The position numbers and the translations under genes were made by a program. A stretch of 64,000 nt of DNA from assembly GCF_949769225.1 (NCBI RefSeq), contig NZ_CATKPB010000009.1, one strand, 5' to 3'. Numbering within the stretch: position 1 is the stretch's first letter; each line of letters begins with the position of its first letter. Source of the stretch: Peptoniphilus_A genitalis. Lineage in GTDB: Bacteria > Bacillota > Clostridia > Tissierellales > Peptoniphilaceae. Of this stretch, positions 23,545 to 32,280 are shown one piece after another. The notes beneath the pieces were generated by a model. That model did not search any database. It worked only from the letters and a program-made list of their open reading frames with translations, and was not told the origin of the DNA.

Positions 23545-24248
23545 TTTAATCCCTTTAGATACTTAACTTCTTTTTCACTAAGATATCTGTAGTTCCCTGA
23601 TTCAAGATCTAAGAGTTGAATTTCTCCCATGGAAATCCTCTTTAACTTCTTAACCTTGTGACCAATGTAATCAAACATCCTCTTCACTTGATGATTTTGT
23701 CCTTCAAAAATTTCAATTTCAAGAATAGAATCTTGCTTAAAGGATTTTAAAATCTTTACATTTGCCGGAGAAGTTTTTAGGTCCCTAATATTAAGTCCAT
23801 CTCTCAAGAGAGAAAGTTCACGAGCATTAGGAGTTCCATCAACAGTTACAATATATTTTTTCCCAATTTTATATCTTGGGTGCATCATAATATTAGCAAG
23901 TTGACCATCATTTGTAAGAAAGACTAGACCTGTTGTGTCTATATCAAGTCTTCCCACTGGATAGACCCTGTAGTCATCTGGCACAAGGTCTGTCACAGTT
24001 GGTCTGTCCTTTTCATCAGATGCAGATGTTACAACTCCAATGGGCTTGTTTAAAATCATATAAACTTTTTTGCCTTCAAGTGTTAGCCTCTTTCCATCAA
24101 GGTAGACCCTGTCAACATTGGGATCAATTTTTGTTCCAAGCTCTGTCACTACCTTGTCGTTTACCTTAACAAGTCCTTCCTTTATAAACTCTTCGCACTT
24201 TCTTCTCGATGCAGCTCCACAGTGAGCCATGTATTTTTGTAATCTCAA
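23541..24248 (-). CDS. rluB: Pseudouridine synthase RluB/RsuA family
   Basis: This 235-residue protein has an N-terminal S4 RNA-binding domain (MRLQKYMAHCGAASRRKCEE) followed by the RsuA-type catalytic domain: MILNKPIGVVTS, YPVGRLDIDTTGLVFLTNDG with the catalytic Asp in GRLD, and FEGQNHQVKRMFDYIGHKV. In Firmicutes the RluB-like member acts on 23S rRNA, but the target base cannot be decided here. It follows scpB in the conserved scpA-scpB-rluB order, with a four-base overlap. Confidence 0.92.
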   Translation of the reverse strand: MRLQKYMAHCGAASRRKCEEFIKEGLVKVNDKVVTELGTKIDPNVDRVYLDGKRLTLEGKKVYMILNKPIGVVTSASDEKDRPTVTDLVPDDYRVYPVGRLDIDTTGLVFLTNDGQLANIMMHPRYKIGKKYIVTVDGTPNARELSLLRDGLNIRDLKTSPANVKILKSFKQDSILEIEIFEGQNHQVKRMFDYIGHKVKKLKRISMGEIQLLDLESGNYRYLSEKEVKYLKGLK

Positions 24249-24772
24249 TTAGATTCCTCCTCTAATTCCTTTAAGTCAGGTAGCTCTTCCAAGTTTTCCA
24301 TGCCAAATTTTTGTAAAAATTTTTCTGTTGTGGAATAAAGATTAGGATGACCAATCCTATCTAACTTGCCAGAAACTTCTATTAAATCAAAATCCAAAAG
24401 TCCCTTAATAGTTGAGTCGCAATTAACTCCCCTTAGTTCCTCTACCTCTAACTTTGTCACTGGCTGCTTGTAGGCAATAATAGAAAGAGTTTCAAGGGCA
24501 GGCTTTGAAAGATTTTTTTCATTTTTTTCTTGGATTAGATTTTTTAAAAAAGGTTCATTCTCTTGCTTAGTTCCCAGTTGAAACTTCCCGTCAACTTCCC
24601 TAAGTCTTAGTCCTGATGTTTCATTTTTATAATTTTCCTTCATCTCTAAGAGGATTTCCCTTGCGTAGTCCTTCCTAAGTTCTAAGCTTGATGCAAGGTC
24701 CTCTAAACTTATGGGATCTCCCCAGATGAAAAGAATTGATTCAATTATTGATTTCAGCCTGTTCCTGTCCAT
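24245..24772 (-). CDS. scpB: Segregation and condensation protein ScpB
   Basis: This 175-residue protein has two winged-helix domains and is the partner of ScpA and SMC in chromosome condensation. It shows the family start IIESILFIWGDPISLEDLA and the conserved LSKPALETLSIIAYKQPVTK with EELRGVNCDSTIKGLL. It overlaps scpA by 32 bases and rluB by four. The first eight codons lie within scpA. Confidence 0.95.
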   Translation of the reverse strand: MDRNRLKSIIESILFIWGDPISLEDLASSLELRKDYAREILLEMKENYKNETSGLRLREVDGKFQLGTKQENEPFLKNLIQEKNEKNLSKPALETLSIIAYKQPVTKLEVEELRGVNCDSTIKGLLDFDLIEVSGKLDRIGHPNLYSTTEKFLQKFGMENLEELPDLKELEEESN

Positions 24773-25487
24773 TATATTCTCTCTCTTTAATTAAAATATC
24801 TGCAAAATTATCGCTTTGTTCTGCAAGGATGTACTCGTTCTTAATTAGTTCCAACATTCCCAAAAAATAAGTTATGACGTCTACCTTGTAAACTATGTCC
24901 ACTAAGAGGTCGCTAAATTTTATTTCCTTATTCTTGTGAAGGGCAAGTTTAATCTTTCTGGCAGCATCTTCAACCTTGAAGTACTCCCTTTCAATCCCAA
25001 CAACTTCCTTGTCCTTGTATCTTTTTAAGATGTTAAAAAAAGCAAGGGAAAGCTTATCCACGTTAGAATCCTTTAAGAAGTCCATCTCATTCATGGAAAA
25101 AATTTCTGTCCTAAGCTTGTAAAAGGACTTAGACTCATACTCTTCTTGAACTTTTAAAATTTCTGAAGCTTCCTTGTACCTCTTATACTCCAAGAGACTT
25201 TCCACCAAGTCCTGCCTTGGGTCTTCTTCCTCTTCGAACTCTTCATCTATGTCTTCCTTCTTAGGTAGAAGCATCTTGGACTTTATCTCTAAAAGAGTTG
25301 AAGCCATTAAAATAAAATCAGACGTAAGAGTTAGGTTTAACTTCTTCATGTTCTCAATGTATTTTAAAAATTCTTCAGTAATTTTAAAAATTGGTATGTC
25401 GTAAATATCTATTTCATTTTCTTTTATTAAATCTAAAAGAAGATCCATTGGACCTTCATAAGTTTTTAAAACAATATTGTATTCCAT
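24741..25487 (-). CDS. scpA: Segregation and condensation protein ScpA
   Basis: This 248-residue kleisin starts YNIVLKTYEGPMDLLLDLIK, the kleisin N-terminal SMC-neck-binding helix, with IPIFKITEEFLKYIENM and MASTLLEIKSKMLLPK. A highly acidic middle (EEFEEEEDP) precedes the C-terminal winged helix that binds the SMC head. It overlaps the M50 protease by 22 bases and scpB by 32. Confidence 0.95.
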   Translation of the reverse strand: MEYNIVLKTYEGPMDLLLDLIKENEIDIYDIPIFKITEEFLKYIENMKKLNLTLTSDFILMASTLLEIKSKMLLPKKEDIDEEFEEEEDPRQDLVESLLEYKRYKEASEILKVQEEYESKSFYKLRTEIFSMNEMDFLKDSNVDKLSLAFFNILKRYKDKEVVGIEREYFKVEDAARKIKLALHKNKEIKFSDLLVDIVYKVDVITYFLGMLELIKNEYILAEQSDNFADILIKEREYNGQEQAEINN

Positions 25488-26098
25488 AAATTAATTCCCA
25501 AAGAAATAATTCCATTGATTATTCCATAGACAATTGGCCCAATAAATTTGTCAACAAGTCCAGAAAAAATCATTATGACTAATACAAAGTAAAAATATTT
25601 TTCGTACCTATAAAACTTGTATTCCAAATTTTCTGGCAAAAATGTCGCCAAGACCTTTGACCCATCAAGTGGTGGAAGGGGCACAAGGTTAAAGACGCCA
25701 AGCATAATATTGTACCAAAAGATTGATGTGAAAAGTGGCACCAAGGCAGATGACTTGTAGTTTAAGTAAACTAAAATTATCCCTGATATAAGTCCAAGTA
25801 CAAAGTTAGTAAAGACTCCTGCAAGAGAAACTAAAAGTGATGCGACTTTTCTATTTCCCTTAAACCTATAAGGGTTAATAGGCACAGCCTTTGCCCAACC
25901 AAACCTAAAAATGACCATAGAAATTAAACCCACAGGGTCAATGTGATGCAGTGGGTTTAAGCTAAGTCTTCCGTCATCCTTTGCAGTTGTATCTCCACAG
26001 AGATAGGCCACATAGCCGTGAGCTATCTCGTGAGGAATTATTGCCACCATTAGGGCAATAATGTTTATTAATATTGATACAATATCTAAGTTATTCAT
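25466..26098 (-). CDS. Site-2 protease (M50) family membrane metalloprotease
   Basis: This is a membrane protein of about 210 residues. The zinc motif IPHEIAHGYVAY (HExxH) is in the first hydrophobic segment, and FNLVPLPPLDGSKVL carries the metal-binding Asp of the NxxPxxxLDG motif. Four to six hydrophobic segments are visible (for example VASLLVSLAGVFTNFVLGLI). This is the short YwhC/Rv-type group without PDZ; substrates are unknown. I start at the ATG 26098 (MNNLDIVSI); an upstream TTG at 26107 is the alternative. The pdp stop at 26100 is one base away from this start. Confidence 0.88.
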   Translation of the reverse strand: MNNLDIVSILINIIALMVAIIPHEIAHGYVAYLCGDTTAKDDGRLSLNPLHHIDPVGLISMVIFRFGWAKAVPINPYRFKGNRKVASLLVSLAGVFTNFVLGLISGIILVYLNYKSSALVPLFTSIFWYNIMLGVFNLVPLPPLDGSKVLATFLPENLEYKFYRYEKYFYFVLVIMIFSGLVDKFIGPIVYGIINGIISLGINLWNTILF

Positions 26099-26099
26099 T

Positions 26100-27401
26100 T
26101 CAATCAATCCCTTCTAAAACTAATTTATAATCTTCCTTCTTATCAGAAAAAGCATAGGCAGCCTTGATTCTTTGGATCGCTCCCTCAACTTCATTTTCTT
26201 TTTCTGTGTAAATTGTAGCAAGCTTGTCGCCCTTTTCTACAAGGTCGCCAATTTTTTTGTGAAGATAAATTCCTGCACTTAAGTCAAGGACATCTCCCTT
26301 CTTATGTCTTCCAGCTCCCAAGTCTCTTGATGCAATTCCAATTTCAATTGCCTCAATGGATTTAACGTAGCCAGACTCTTCTGCATAAATTTCTTTTATT
26401 ATTGAAGATTTTTTAAATTTATCTGTGTCATCAATGTAAGTCTTGTCTCCACCTTGAAGCTCAACCATTTCTTTGAATTTTAGGGCAGCAGATCCATCAC
26501 TTATCTTTCCTTCAAGAACTTTTATTGCCTCTTCTTCAGAAGATGAAATGCCTTCCATTAGCATTAACTTGGCACCAATTCTTAGAGCAATATCCTTTAA
26601 GTGACCTTCCTTCTTGCCCTTTAGGATGTTTATTGCCTCAATAACCTCTAGGCTATTACCTATGGCATCGCCAAGAGGCTCTTCCATGCTAGTGATAATT
26701 GCCTTAGTGTTTCTTCCAAATTTTTTGCCAAGTTCAACCATTAGCTTTGATAGTTCTACTGCTGATGGAAGGTCCTTCATAAAGGCACCATTTCCAACCT
26801 TAACATCAAGAACTAGGGCATCTGTTCCCAGTGCAATTTTCTTTGAAAGGATAGAAGATGCTATTAAGCTAACATTATCTACAGTCGCTGTTGCATCTCT
26901 TAGAGCATATAAAAGCTTATCTGCTGGAACAATATTTTCTGTTTGACCAATTACTGCAATGTTGGATTTTTTTAGGATTTCAATAAAATCTCTTCCGCCA
27001 ATATTTATGTTAAATCCAGGAATTGCTTCAAGCTTGTCAAGAGTTCCTCCTGTATGACCAAGTCCCCTTCCACTCATCTTGGCAAAGACAAGTCCCACTG
27101 ATGCAAGTAGGGGTCCAAGGACAAGGGTAACTGTGTCGCCAACTCCACCTGTTGAGTGCTTGTCAACTTTTGAACCAGGAACTTCTGATAAGTCCACAGT
27201 TTCTCCTGAGTCAATCATGGCCTTTGTAAGATAATAAGTTTCATCTAAGTTTAACTTATTAAAATAAATTGCCATTAAAAAGGCAGAAACTTGGTAGTCA
27301 GGAATCTCTCCCTTTACATAATTTTCTATAAAAAATTCTATTTCACTTTGATTTAAAACTTTATTTTCTTTTTTCTTTTGAATAATATATAAAAAGTTCA
27401 T
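26100..27401 (-). CDS. pdp: Pyrimidine-nucleoside phosphorylase
   Basis: This 433-residue enzyme cleaves uridine, thymidine and deoxyuridine with phosphate. The family signature is complete: SKVDKHSTGGVGDTVTLVLG near residue 80, KMSGRGLGHTGGTLDKLE, and ATATVDNVSLIASSILSKK. The C-terminal alpha/beta domain with DLSAGIYLHKKIGD and the Tyr-phosphorylase-type end is present. It overlaps the punA stop by one base and is the last of the salvage trio NUDIX-punA-pdp. Confidence 0.94.
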   Translation of the reverse strand: MNFLYIIQKKKENKVLNQSEIEFFIENYVKGEIPDYQVSAFLMAIYFNKLNLDETYYLTKAMIDSGETVDLSEVPGSKVDKHSTGGVGDTVTLVLGPLLASVGLVFAKMSGRGLGHTGGTLDKLEAIPGFNINIGGRDFIEILKKSNIAVIGQTENIVPADKLLYALRDATATVDNVSLIASSILSKKIALGTDALVLDVKVGNGAFMKDLPSAVELSKLMVELGKKFGRNTKAIITSMEEPLGDAIGNSLEVIEAINILKGKKEGHLKDIALRIGAKLMLMEGISSSEEEAIKVLEGKISDGSAALKFKEMVELQGGDKTYIDDTDKFKKSSIIKEIYAEESGYVKSIEAIEIGIASRDLGAGRHKKGDVLDLSAGIYLHKKIGDLVEKGDKLATIYTEKENEVEGAIQRIKAAYAFSDKKEDYKLVLEGID

Positions 27402-28201
27402 TAAATTTCCTCAATTATTTCTTTTAATAGTTCTTTAAACTTGCCTGCAACTTCTTTCCCAACTTCAACAACTTCTGTGTGATCAAGTGGAGTGTCAAGA
27501 ATACCTGTAGACATGTTCGTAATCGTTGAAATACCTAAAATCTTTAAGCCCCTGTGTCTTGCAATAATTGCTTCTGGAACTGTACTCATGCCAACAGCAT
27601 CTGCTCCAAGGATTCTTGCCATCCTTACTTCAGCTGCAGTTTCATAAGAAGGTCCAGTGAAGTACATGTAAACTCCCTCTTTAATGTCTATGCCAAGTTT
27701 TTTTGCAGAATTTTCTGCGATCTCAACAAGTTCTTTGTTATAAAGGTCTGTCATATCAGGGAATCTTGGTCCAAGGTCTTCATCGTTAGGTCCAATAAGT
27801 GGGTTCTTGCCCATTAGGTTGATGTGGTCCGTGATAATCATAAGGTCTGCTGGTTCAAAGTCAGTGTTAACTCCACCTGCTGCATTTGTTAGAATTATAG
27901 TTTTAATTCCAAGGCCTGCAAGAACTTCTATTGGATAGACAACTTCCTTGATGTCGTAGCCTTCGTAATAGTGGATTCTTCCCTTCATTACGCAAACTTC
28001 CTTAGAATTTATGTGACCAAAAATTAGTTTTCCATCGTGTCCCTTAACTGTTGAAACTGGAAAACCAGGAATTTCTGTGTAAGGAATTTCAACTTTATCT
28101 TCAATGGCATCGGCAAAGTCGCCTAGGCCTGATCCAAGTACAATACCAATCTCAGGTTGGTTTTTAATTTTTTCTTTTATATAGTCAATGGATTTATTCA
28201 T
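27401..28201 (-). CDS. punA: Purine-nucleoside phosphorylase (trimeric class)
   Basis: This 266-residue protein splits (deoxy)guanosine/inosine with phosphate. It has IGIVLGSGLGDFADAI, GHDGKLIFGHI, MKGRIHYYEGYD, ILTNAAGGVN and TGPSYETAAEVRMARILGAD followed by VGMSTVPEAI, all marks of trimeric PNP. The start at 28201 (MNKSIDYIKEK) has an ideal AGGAGG seven bases upstream; a longer frame to 28243 lies inside the NUDIX gene and is not used. It overlaps the NUDIX end by eight bases. Confidence 0.94.
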   Translation of the reverse strand: MNKSIDYIKEKIKNQPEIGIVLGSGLGDFADAIEDKVEIPYTEIPGFPVSTVKGHDGKLIFGHINSKEVCVMKGRIHYYEGYDIKEVVYPIEVLAGLGIKTIILTNAAGGVNTDFEPADLMIITDHINLMGKNPLIGPNDEDLGPRFPDMTDLYNKELVEIAENSAKKLGIDIKEGVYMYFTGPSYETAAEVRMARILGADAVGMSTVPEAIIARHRGLKILGISTITNMSTGILDTPLDHTEVVEVGKEVAGKFKELLKEIIEEI

Positions 28202-28745
28202 TATTCCTCCTAAAGTTATTGTAGTAAAGAATGCCTGCCACACTCTTTGAGTCGTTTATCTCGCCTAAATTAACAAGTTTAAGAGCCTCATCAAATTTTA
28301 TCTTTTCAACAGAAAGGTGCTCAAACTCATCAAGGTCTTGGTCGCCAAGACTTAAGTCCTCTGCATAAAAAATAAATAATTTTTCATTTGTAAAACCTGG
28401 TGAAGAATAAATTTCTGCAAGATAGTCAGACTTTTTGGCCTCGTAACCAGTTTCTTCCTTAAGCTCTCTCAAGGCAGCCTTTTGAGGTTCCTCTCCAAAA
28501 TCAACCATTCCTGCTGGGATTTCATAAATCTCTTTGTCAATGGCCTTCCTATATTGTTTTATAAGAACAATTTCATCATCTTCAGTTATGGCAACTATGC
28601 CTACAGATGGATGTCTTTCCACTATCTCTCTCTTAGTGTACTTTTGTCCCTCCATCTCAACAGTATCCACCCTAAGTTGCAGGACCTTACCGTCAAAAAT
28701 CTTTGTAGATTTCATAGTTCTTTCTTCATAATTTGAATTTGTCAT
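28194..28745 (-). CDS. nudF: NUDIX hydrolase, ADP-ribose pyrophosphatase type
   Basis: This 183-residue protein carries a complete Nudix box: GEEPQKAALRELKEETGYEA gives the catalytic REExxEE-type Glu set (here RELKEETGYEA). The upstream YRKAIDKEIYEIPAGMVDFG and the short C-terminal helix fit ADP-ribose pyrophosphatases. Substrate is inferred only. Coupling to punA by an eight-base overlap fits nucleotide-sugar and nucleoside turnover. It follows recN immediately, one base after the recN stop region. Confidence 0.88.
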   Translation of the reverse strand: MTNSNYEERTMKSTKIFDGKVLQLRVDTVEMEGQKYTKREIVERHPSVGIVAITEDDEIVLIKQYRKAIDKEIYEIPAGMVDFGEEPQKAALRELKEETGYEAKKSDYLAEIYSSPGFTNEKLFIFYAEDLSLGDQDLDEFEHLSVEKIKFDEALKLVNLGEINDSKSVAGILYYNNFRRNNE

Positions 28746-30407
28746 TTAATCACCAATCATTTCCTTTGCCGTTTCAATTGCAATTTCACTTACATTCATT
28801 CCGCCAATTAATCTAGCAACTTCATTAACTCTCTCGTCGTAGCTTAATTTGTCAATTGTAGAAATTGTGCTATTGTTAACCACATCTTTTTTTATTGCAA
28901 AGTGCGTGTCCGCAAGGGCAACAATTTGTGGCAAGTGAGAAATTACTATAACTTGTCTATCCTTTGAAACTTCCTTTATCTTATTCCCAACTATCTGAGC
29001 AGTCTTTCCACTTATACCCGTATCTATTTCATCAAAGACAAGAGTTGGAATGTTGTCCTTTTCTGCAATTATGGACTTGAAACCAAGCATAATTCTTGAC
29101 ATTTCACCACCAGATGCAACCTTTGCCATTGGCATAAGGTCTTGACCAAGGTTTGGTGCAATTAAGAATTCAATCTTGTCAATCCCATCAAAAGAAAGTT
29201 CTTTTTCTTTTATTTCAATTTTAAATTTTGCATCCTTTATATTTAACTTGTTGATCTCTTCTTCAACTTTTTTCTCAAGAATTTCTGAAGTCTTCTTTCT
29301 CTTTTGACTAATCTTATCTGCAAGAACTGTGGCTTCAGCTTCTTTCTCTTCAATTTTCTTTAAGAGTTTATTTAAATTGTCTTCAAAATTTTGTAAAAAC
29401 CTAAGTCTCTCGCTAATCTCTTCGTAAAAAGAATTTATGGCCTTTACATTATTTCCATACTTTAATTTTAAATTGTTTACAAGGTCTATTCTTTCCCTTA
29501 AAAATTGAAGCCTTTCTTCGTCAACTTCACTAGAGCTTACATACCTGTCGAGGTCCTTGGCAATGTCGGAAATCCTAAATCTTATGTCTTCTAGGTTTTC
29601 TTCGACTTCCTTTAAGTCCTTGTTGTATCTTGTTACCTCAACTACATTGGCAATTACCTTGTCTAAGATGTCTTCAAGAGAAGTCGTCTCGTAGCCTTCA
29701 TTTATTAGGGACTTGGCTTCTGATAATTTTATCAAGGTGTCTGTCATATTGTTAAGGACGTTAAAGTCATCATAAAGTTCTTCGTCGTCGTAGTCACTTA
29801 GACCTGCCTCTTCAATTTCTTTTATTTGATATTCAAGCAGGTCTATCTCCCTGTCCTTATTTTGTTCCATAGTAGACTTTTCATTATATTCATTTTTAAG
29901 AGAATTTATCTCATGAACAAGGTCTTTTAAATTCCCAAGAAGTTCTCCTTGGTCCTTACCGGAAAAGTCATCAATTAACTTTAACTGGTTTTTGTTGTCC
30001 ATGAGGGAGATGGATTCATGCTGAGCAAAAATATCGATTAGATGACTTGAAATCTTTGACAGAATTTGTGATGTCACTGTCCTGTTGTTGACTCTAGTAA
30101 TAGTCGGTCCCTTTTCACGAATTTCCTTTGAAACAACTACTAGGTCCCCTGACTCAATGCCATATTCAAGAAGAAGGTCCTTGGTTTCTTCGTCATAAGA
30201 AGAAAAAACAGCCTCAATAAAGGCCCTGTCCTTCCCCTTTTTTATAATGTCCTTGTTGGCCCTTTGACCAAGAACAAGTCCAAGAGAATCTATGATTATT
30301 GACTTACCAGAACCTGTCTCTCCAGTTAAGACATTAAGACCAGGTTCAAATTCAATTTTCATATTTTCAATTATTGCAAAATTTTCGATATTTAACTCTA
30401 AAAGCAT
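28746..30407 (-). CDS. recN: DNA repair protein RecN
   Basis: This 553-residue SMC-like ATPase acts in double-strand-break repair. Walker A is TGETGSGKSIIIDSLGLVLG at the N-terminus; a long charged coiled-coil region follows; the C-terminal head has KVASGGEMSRIMLGFKSI (ABC signature) and TLVFDEIDTGISGKTA (Walker B). Length and layout match RecN. It lies in the cluster ispA-tlyA-recN, typical of Firmicutes, with an eight-base gap from tlyA. Confidence 0.96.
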   Translation of the reverse strand: MLLELNIENFAIIENMKIEFEPGLNVLTGETGSGKSIIIDSLGLVLGQRANKDIIKKGKDRAFIEAVFSSYDEETKDLLLEYGIESGDLVVVSKEIREKGPTITRVNNRTVTSQILSKISSHLIDIFAQHESISLMDNKNQLKLIDDFSGKDQGELLGNLKDLVHEINSLKNEYNEKSTMEQNKDREIDLLEYQIKEIEEAGLSDYDDEELYDDFNVLNNMTDTLIKLSEAKSLINEGYETTSLEDILDKVIANVVEVTRYNKDLKEVEENLEDIRFRISDIAKDLDRYVSSSEVDEERLQFLRERIDLVNNLKLKYGNNVKAINSFYEEISERLRFLQNFEDNLNKLLKKIEEKEAEATVLADKISQKRKKTSEILEKKVEEEINKLNIKDAKFKIEIKEKELSFDGIDKIEFLIAPNLGQDLMPMAKVASGGEMSRIMLGFKSIIAEKDNIPTLVFDEIDTGISGKTAQIVGNKIKEVSKDRQVIVISHLPQIVALADTHFAIKKDVVNNSTISTIDKLSYDERVNEVARLIGGMNVSEIAIETAKEMIGD

Positions 30408-30414
30408 ATTTCAC

Positions 30415-31215
30415 CTAATCATTTAAATTTTCATAAGCCTTGTTTACAATTTCCTTGGCATCAAAAGTCCCAGAAGCTTCTCCATAATTTGACAAGTAAA
30501 TTAAAAATTCTATGTTGCCACTTGTCCCCTTAATTGGAGAATTTGTTAAAGCCTTGATATTAAATCCTAGCTCTCCTGCAAGGTCAATTATTTTTTCTAT
30601 AACTTCAATATGTACTTTTTTGTCTCTTACAATTCCACCCTTGCCAACTTTTCCCTTGCCAGCTTCAAATTGTGGCTTTACAAGAGCGACAATTTCACCC
30701 TTAGGTCCCAAGATGTCCTTTGCAACTGGAAGAACAAGTTCAAGTGAAATAAAGGAAACATCAATGGAGATAAAGGAGACATCTTCTTCTATTATGTCCT
30801 TGTCAAAATATCTTATGTTGGTCCTCTCAAGAGAGACAACCCTCTCGTCCATCCTTAGCTTGTAGTCAAGTTGGTTGTAGCCAACATCTATGGCATAAAC
30901 TTTTTTTGCCCCATGCTTTAACATGCAGTGAGTAAAGCCTCCAGTTGAAGCTCCAATGTCAACACAAACTGCATCAGTAAGATCAATTTCATATTCATCA
31001 ATCATCTTCTCAAGCTTGTGGCCACCACGAGACACAAAGGAGTCTTCCAAGCCCTTGATGTAGATTTTTTCATCTTCCTTTAGTTGGGTCCCAGGCTTGT
31101 CTACCCTGTCTGTTCCTATAAAAACTTTGCCTTCCATTATTAGCCTCTTGGCCTTTTCCCTTGAATCAATTAGGCCCTTTTCAACTAATAAGACATCTGC
31201 TCGTTTTTTTGCCAT
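30415..31215 (-). CDS. tlyA: TlyA family rRNA 2'-O-methyltransferase
   Basis: This 266-residue protein has an N-terminal S4 domain (KRADVLLVEKGLIDSREKAK) and a C-terminal FtsJ-type methyltransferase with DIGASTGGFTHCMLKHGAK as SAM motif I, SFISIDVSFISLELVLP and VALVKPQFEAGKGKVGKGGI. Family members methylate 16S and/or 23S rRNA in mycobacteria; the target here is inferred. It shares the start/stop position 31215 with ispA and precedes recN. Confidence 0.93.
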   Translation of the reverse strand: MAKKRADVLLVEKGLIDSREKAKRLIMEGKVFIGTDRVDKPGTQLKEDEKIYIKGLEDSFVSRGGHKLEKMIDEYEIDLTDAVCVDIGASTGGFTHCMLKHGAKKVYAIDVGYNQLDYKLRMDERVVSLERTNIRYFDKDIIEEDVSFISIDVSFISLELVLPVAKDILGPKGEIVALVKPQFEAGKGKVGKGGIVRDKKVHIEVIEKIIDLAGELGFNIKALTNSPIKGTSGNIEFLIYLSNYGEASGTFDAKEIVNKAYENLND

Positions 31216-32072
31216 TACCTACTCCTATTTACAAGTTTTGCTGCAAAAGTTTTCAGTGCATCCTCTTTGAGTTCAAGACCATCAAGTGCTTCATAGGCGC
31301 CATTTGTTAGGTCAATAACTTCATTTTGAAGGTCTTCCTTATCCTTAAAGAGAAGCATGTTGATCTCTCCACTGCTAGGATCCTTTTCTTCATCTAAGAG
31401 GTCGTCTTCAAATTGGTAGGCAATACCTATTGACTCGCCAAACCTTGCAAGCTTAGTGATATTATCTGGATCAAGACCTGCTATGATTCCACCAACTACA
31501 ACAGAAGCCTTAATAAGGGCACCAGTCTTTAGCTTGTACATGTTTTCACATTCATCTTCTGTATAATCAGCAACGTCCCTACTTATATCAATTGTTTGAC
31601 CACCAATCATCCCATTTACACCTGTGGCATTGTAGATGTATTTCATTGCCCTCATGGCACGCTTTAGGTCTTCAGGGTCTTCAATATTTTCGATGTGTCT
31701 CAAGAGGATTTCCATAGACATGTTTAAGAGTCCATCACCTGCTAGGATTGCGATCCCCTCAGAGTAAACCTTGTGGTTTGTTGGTTTTTCTCTTCTAAAG
31801 TCATCATCATCCATGGCTGGTAGGTCGTCGTGAATAAGTGAATAAGTGTGTATCATTTCAATTGCAGCTGCAAAGGGAAGAATCTTGTCTAAAGAATCTT
31901 CAGAAAATTCACAAAAAGTTATAAGAGAAAGAAGAGGTCTTATCCTCTTGCCACCAGAAAAGAGGGAGTATTTCATAGAGTCAATAACCTTGTGTTGTGG
32001 GCTGTTGTCATACTCAAGTAAGGAGCTCAAATAATTATTAAATTTTTCTAGTAAATTATCTAAATCTCTCAT
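31215..32072 (-). CDS. ispA: Polyprenyl (farnesyl/geranyl) diphosphate synthase IspA
   Basis: This trans-isoprenyl synthase has about 285 residues. The first Asp-rich motif HDDLPAMDDDDFRR and the second FEDDLLDEEKD bind the Mg-diphosphate, with GGKRIRPLL at the isopentenyl-diphosphate site. The start at 32072 (MRDLDNLLEKF) lies inside the xseB end, with GAGGAC about eight bases upstream; a longer frame from 32132 is embedded in xseB and less likely. It feeds the isoprenoid pathway also served by the IspH half of the fusion at 18429-20519. Confidence 0.93.
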   Translation of the reverse strand: MRDLDNLLEKFNNYLSSLLEYDNSPQHKVIDSMKYSLFSGGKRIRPLLSLITFCEFSEDSLDKILPFAAAIEMIHTYSLIHDDLPAMDDDDFRREKPTNHKVYSEGIAILAGDGLLNMSMEILLRHIENIEDPEDLKRAMRAMKYIYNATGVNGMIGGQTIDISRDVADYTEDECENMYKLKTGALIKASVVVGGIIAGLDPDNITKLARFGESIGIAYQFEDDLLDEEKDPSSGEINMLLFKDKEDLQNEVIDLTNGAYEALDGLELKEDALKTFAAKLVNRSR

Positions 32073-32280
32073 CTTTTTTGTCCTCAATAAATTCAGAATT
32101 TTCTTCTGCAATAGTTTTAATCTTGCCCTCATAGGCCTTTAGGGTATTGTTCAAGTACTTGTAAAGTTCAATTCCCTTTTCGTATTTTTTTATGGAATCT
32201 TCAAGACTAATGTCCTTAGACTCAAGTTCCCTTATTATATTTTCAAGCTCCCTAAAGGAACTCTCATAATCTCTTTCCAT
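32056..32280 (-). CDS. xseB: Exodeoxyribonuclease VII small subunit XseB
   Basis: This 74-residue, helical, acidic protein of family length starts MERDYESSFRELENIIRELE with the conserved SLEDSIKKYEKGIELYKYL. XseB packs on XseA to form the ExoVII single-strand nuclease. It abuts xseA and overlaps ispA by 17 bases. Confidence 0.95.
   Translation of the reverse strand: MERDYESSFRELENIIRELESKDISLEDSIKKYEKGIELYKYLNNTLKAYEGKIKTIAEENSEFIEDKKDERFR

Noticed and set aside
28202..28243. Upstream extension of punA
   Set aside because: It lies inside the NUDIX gene; the ATG at 28201 has an ideal ribosome site.
32073..32132. Upstream extension of ispA
   Set aside because: The added residues are basic and lie inside xseB; the ATG at 32072 gives the family's normal start.
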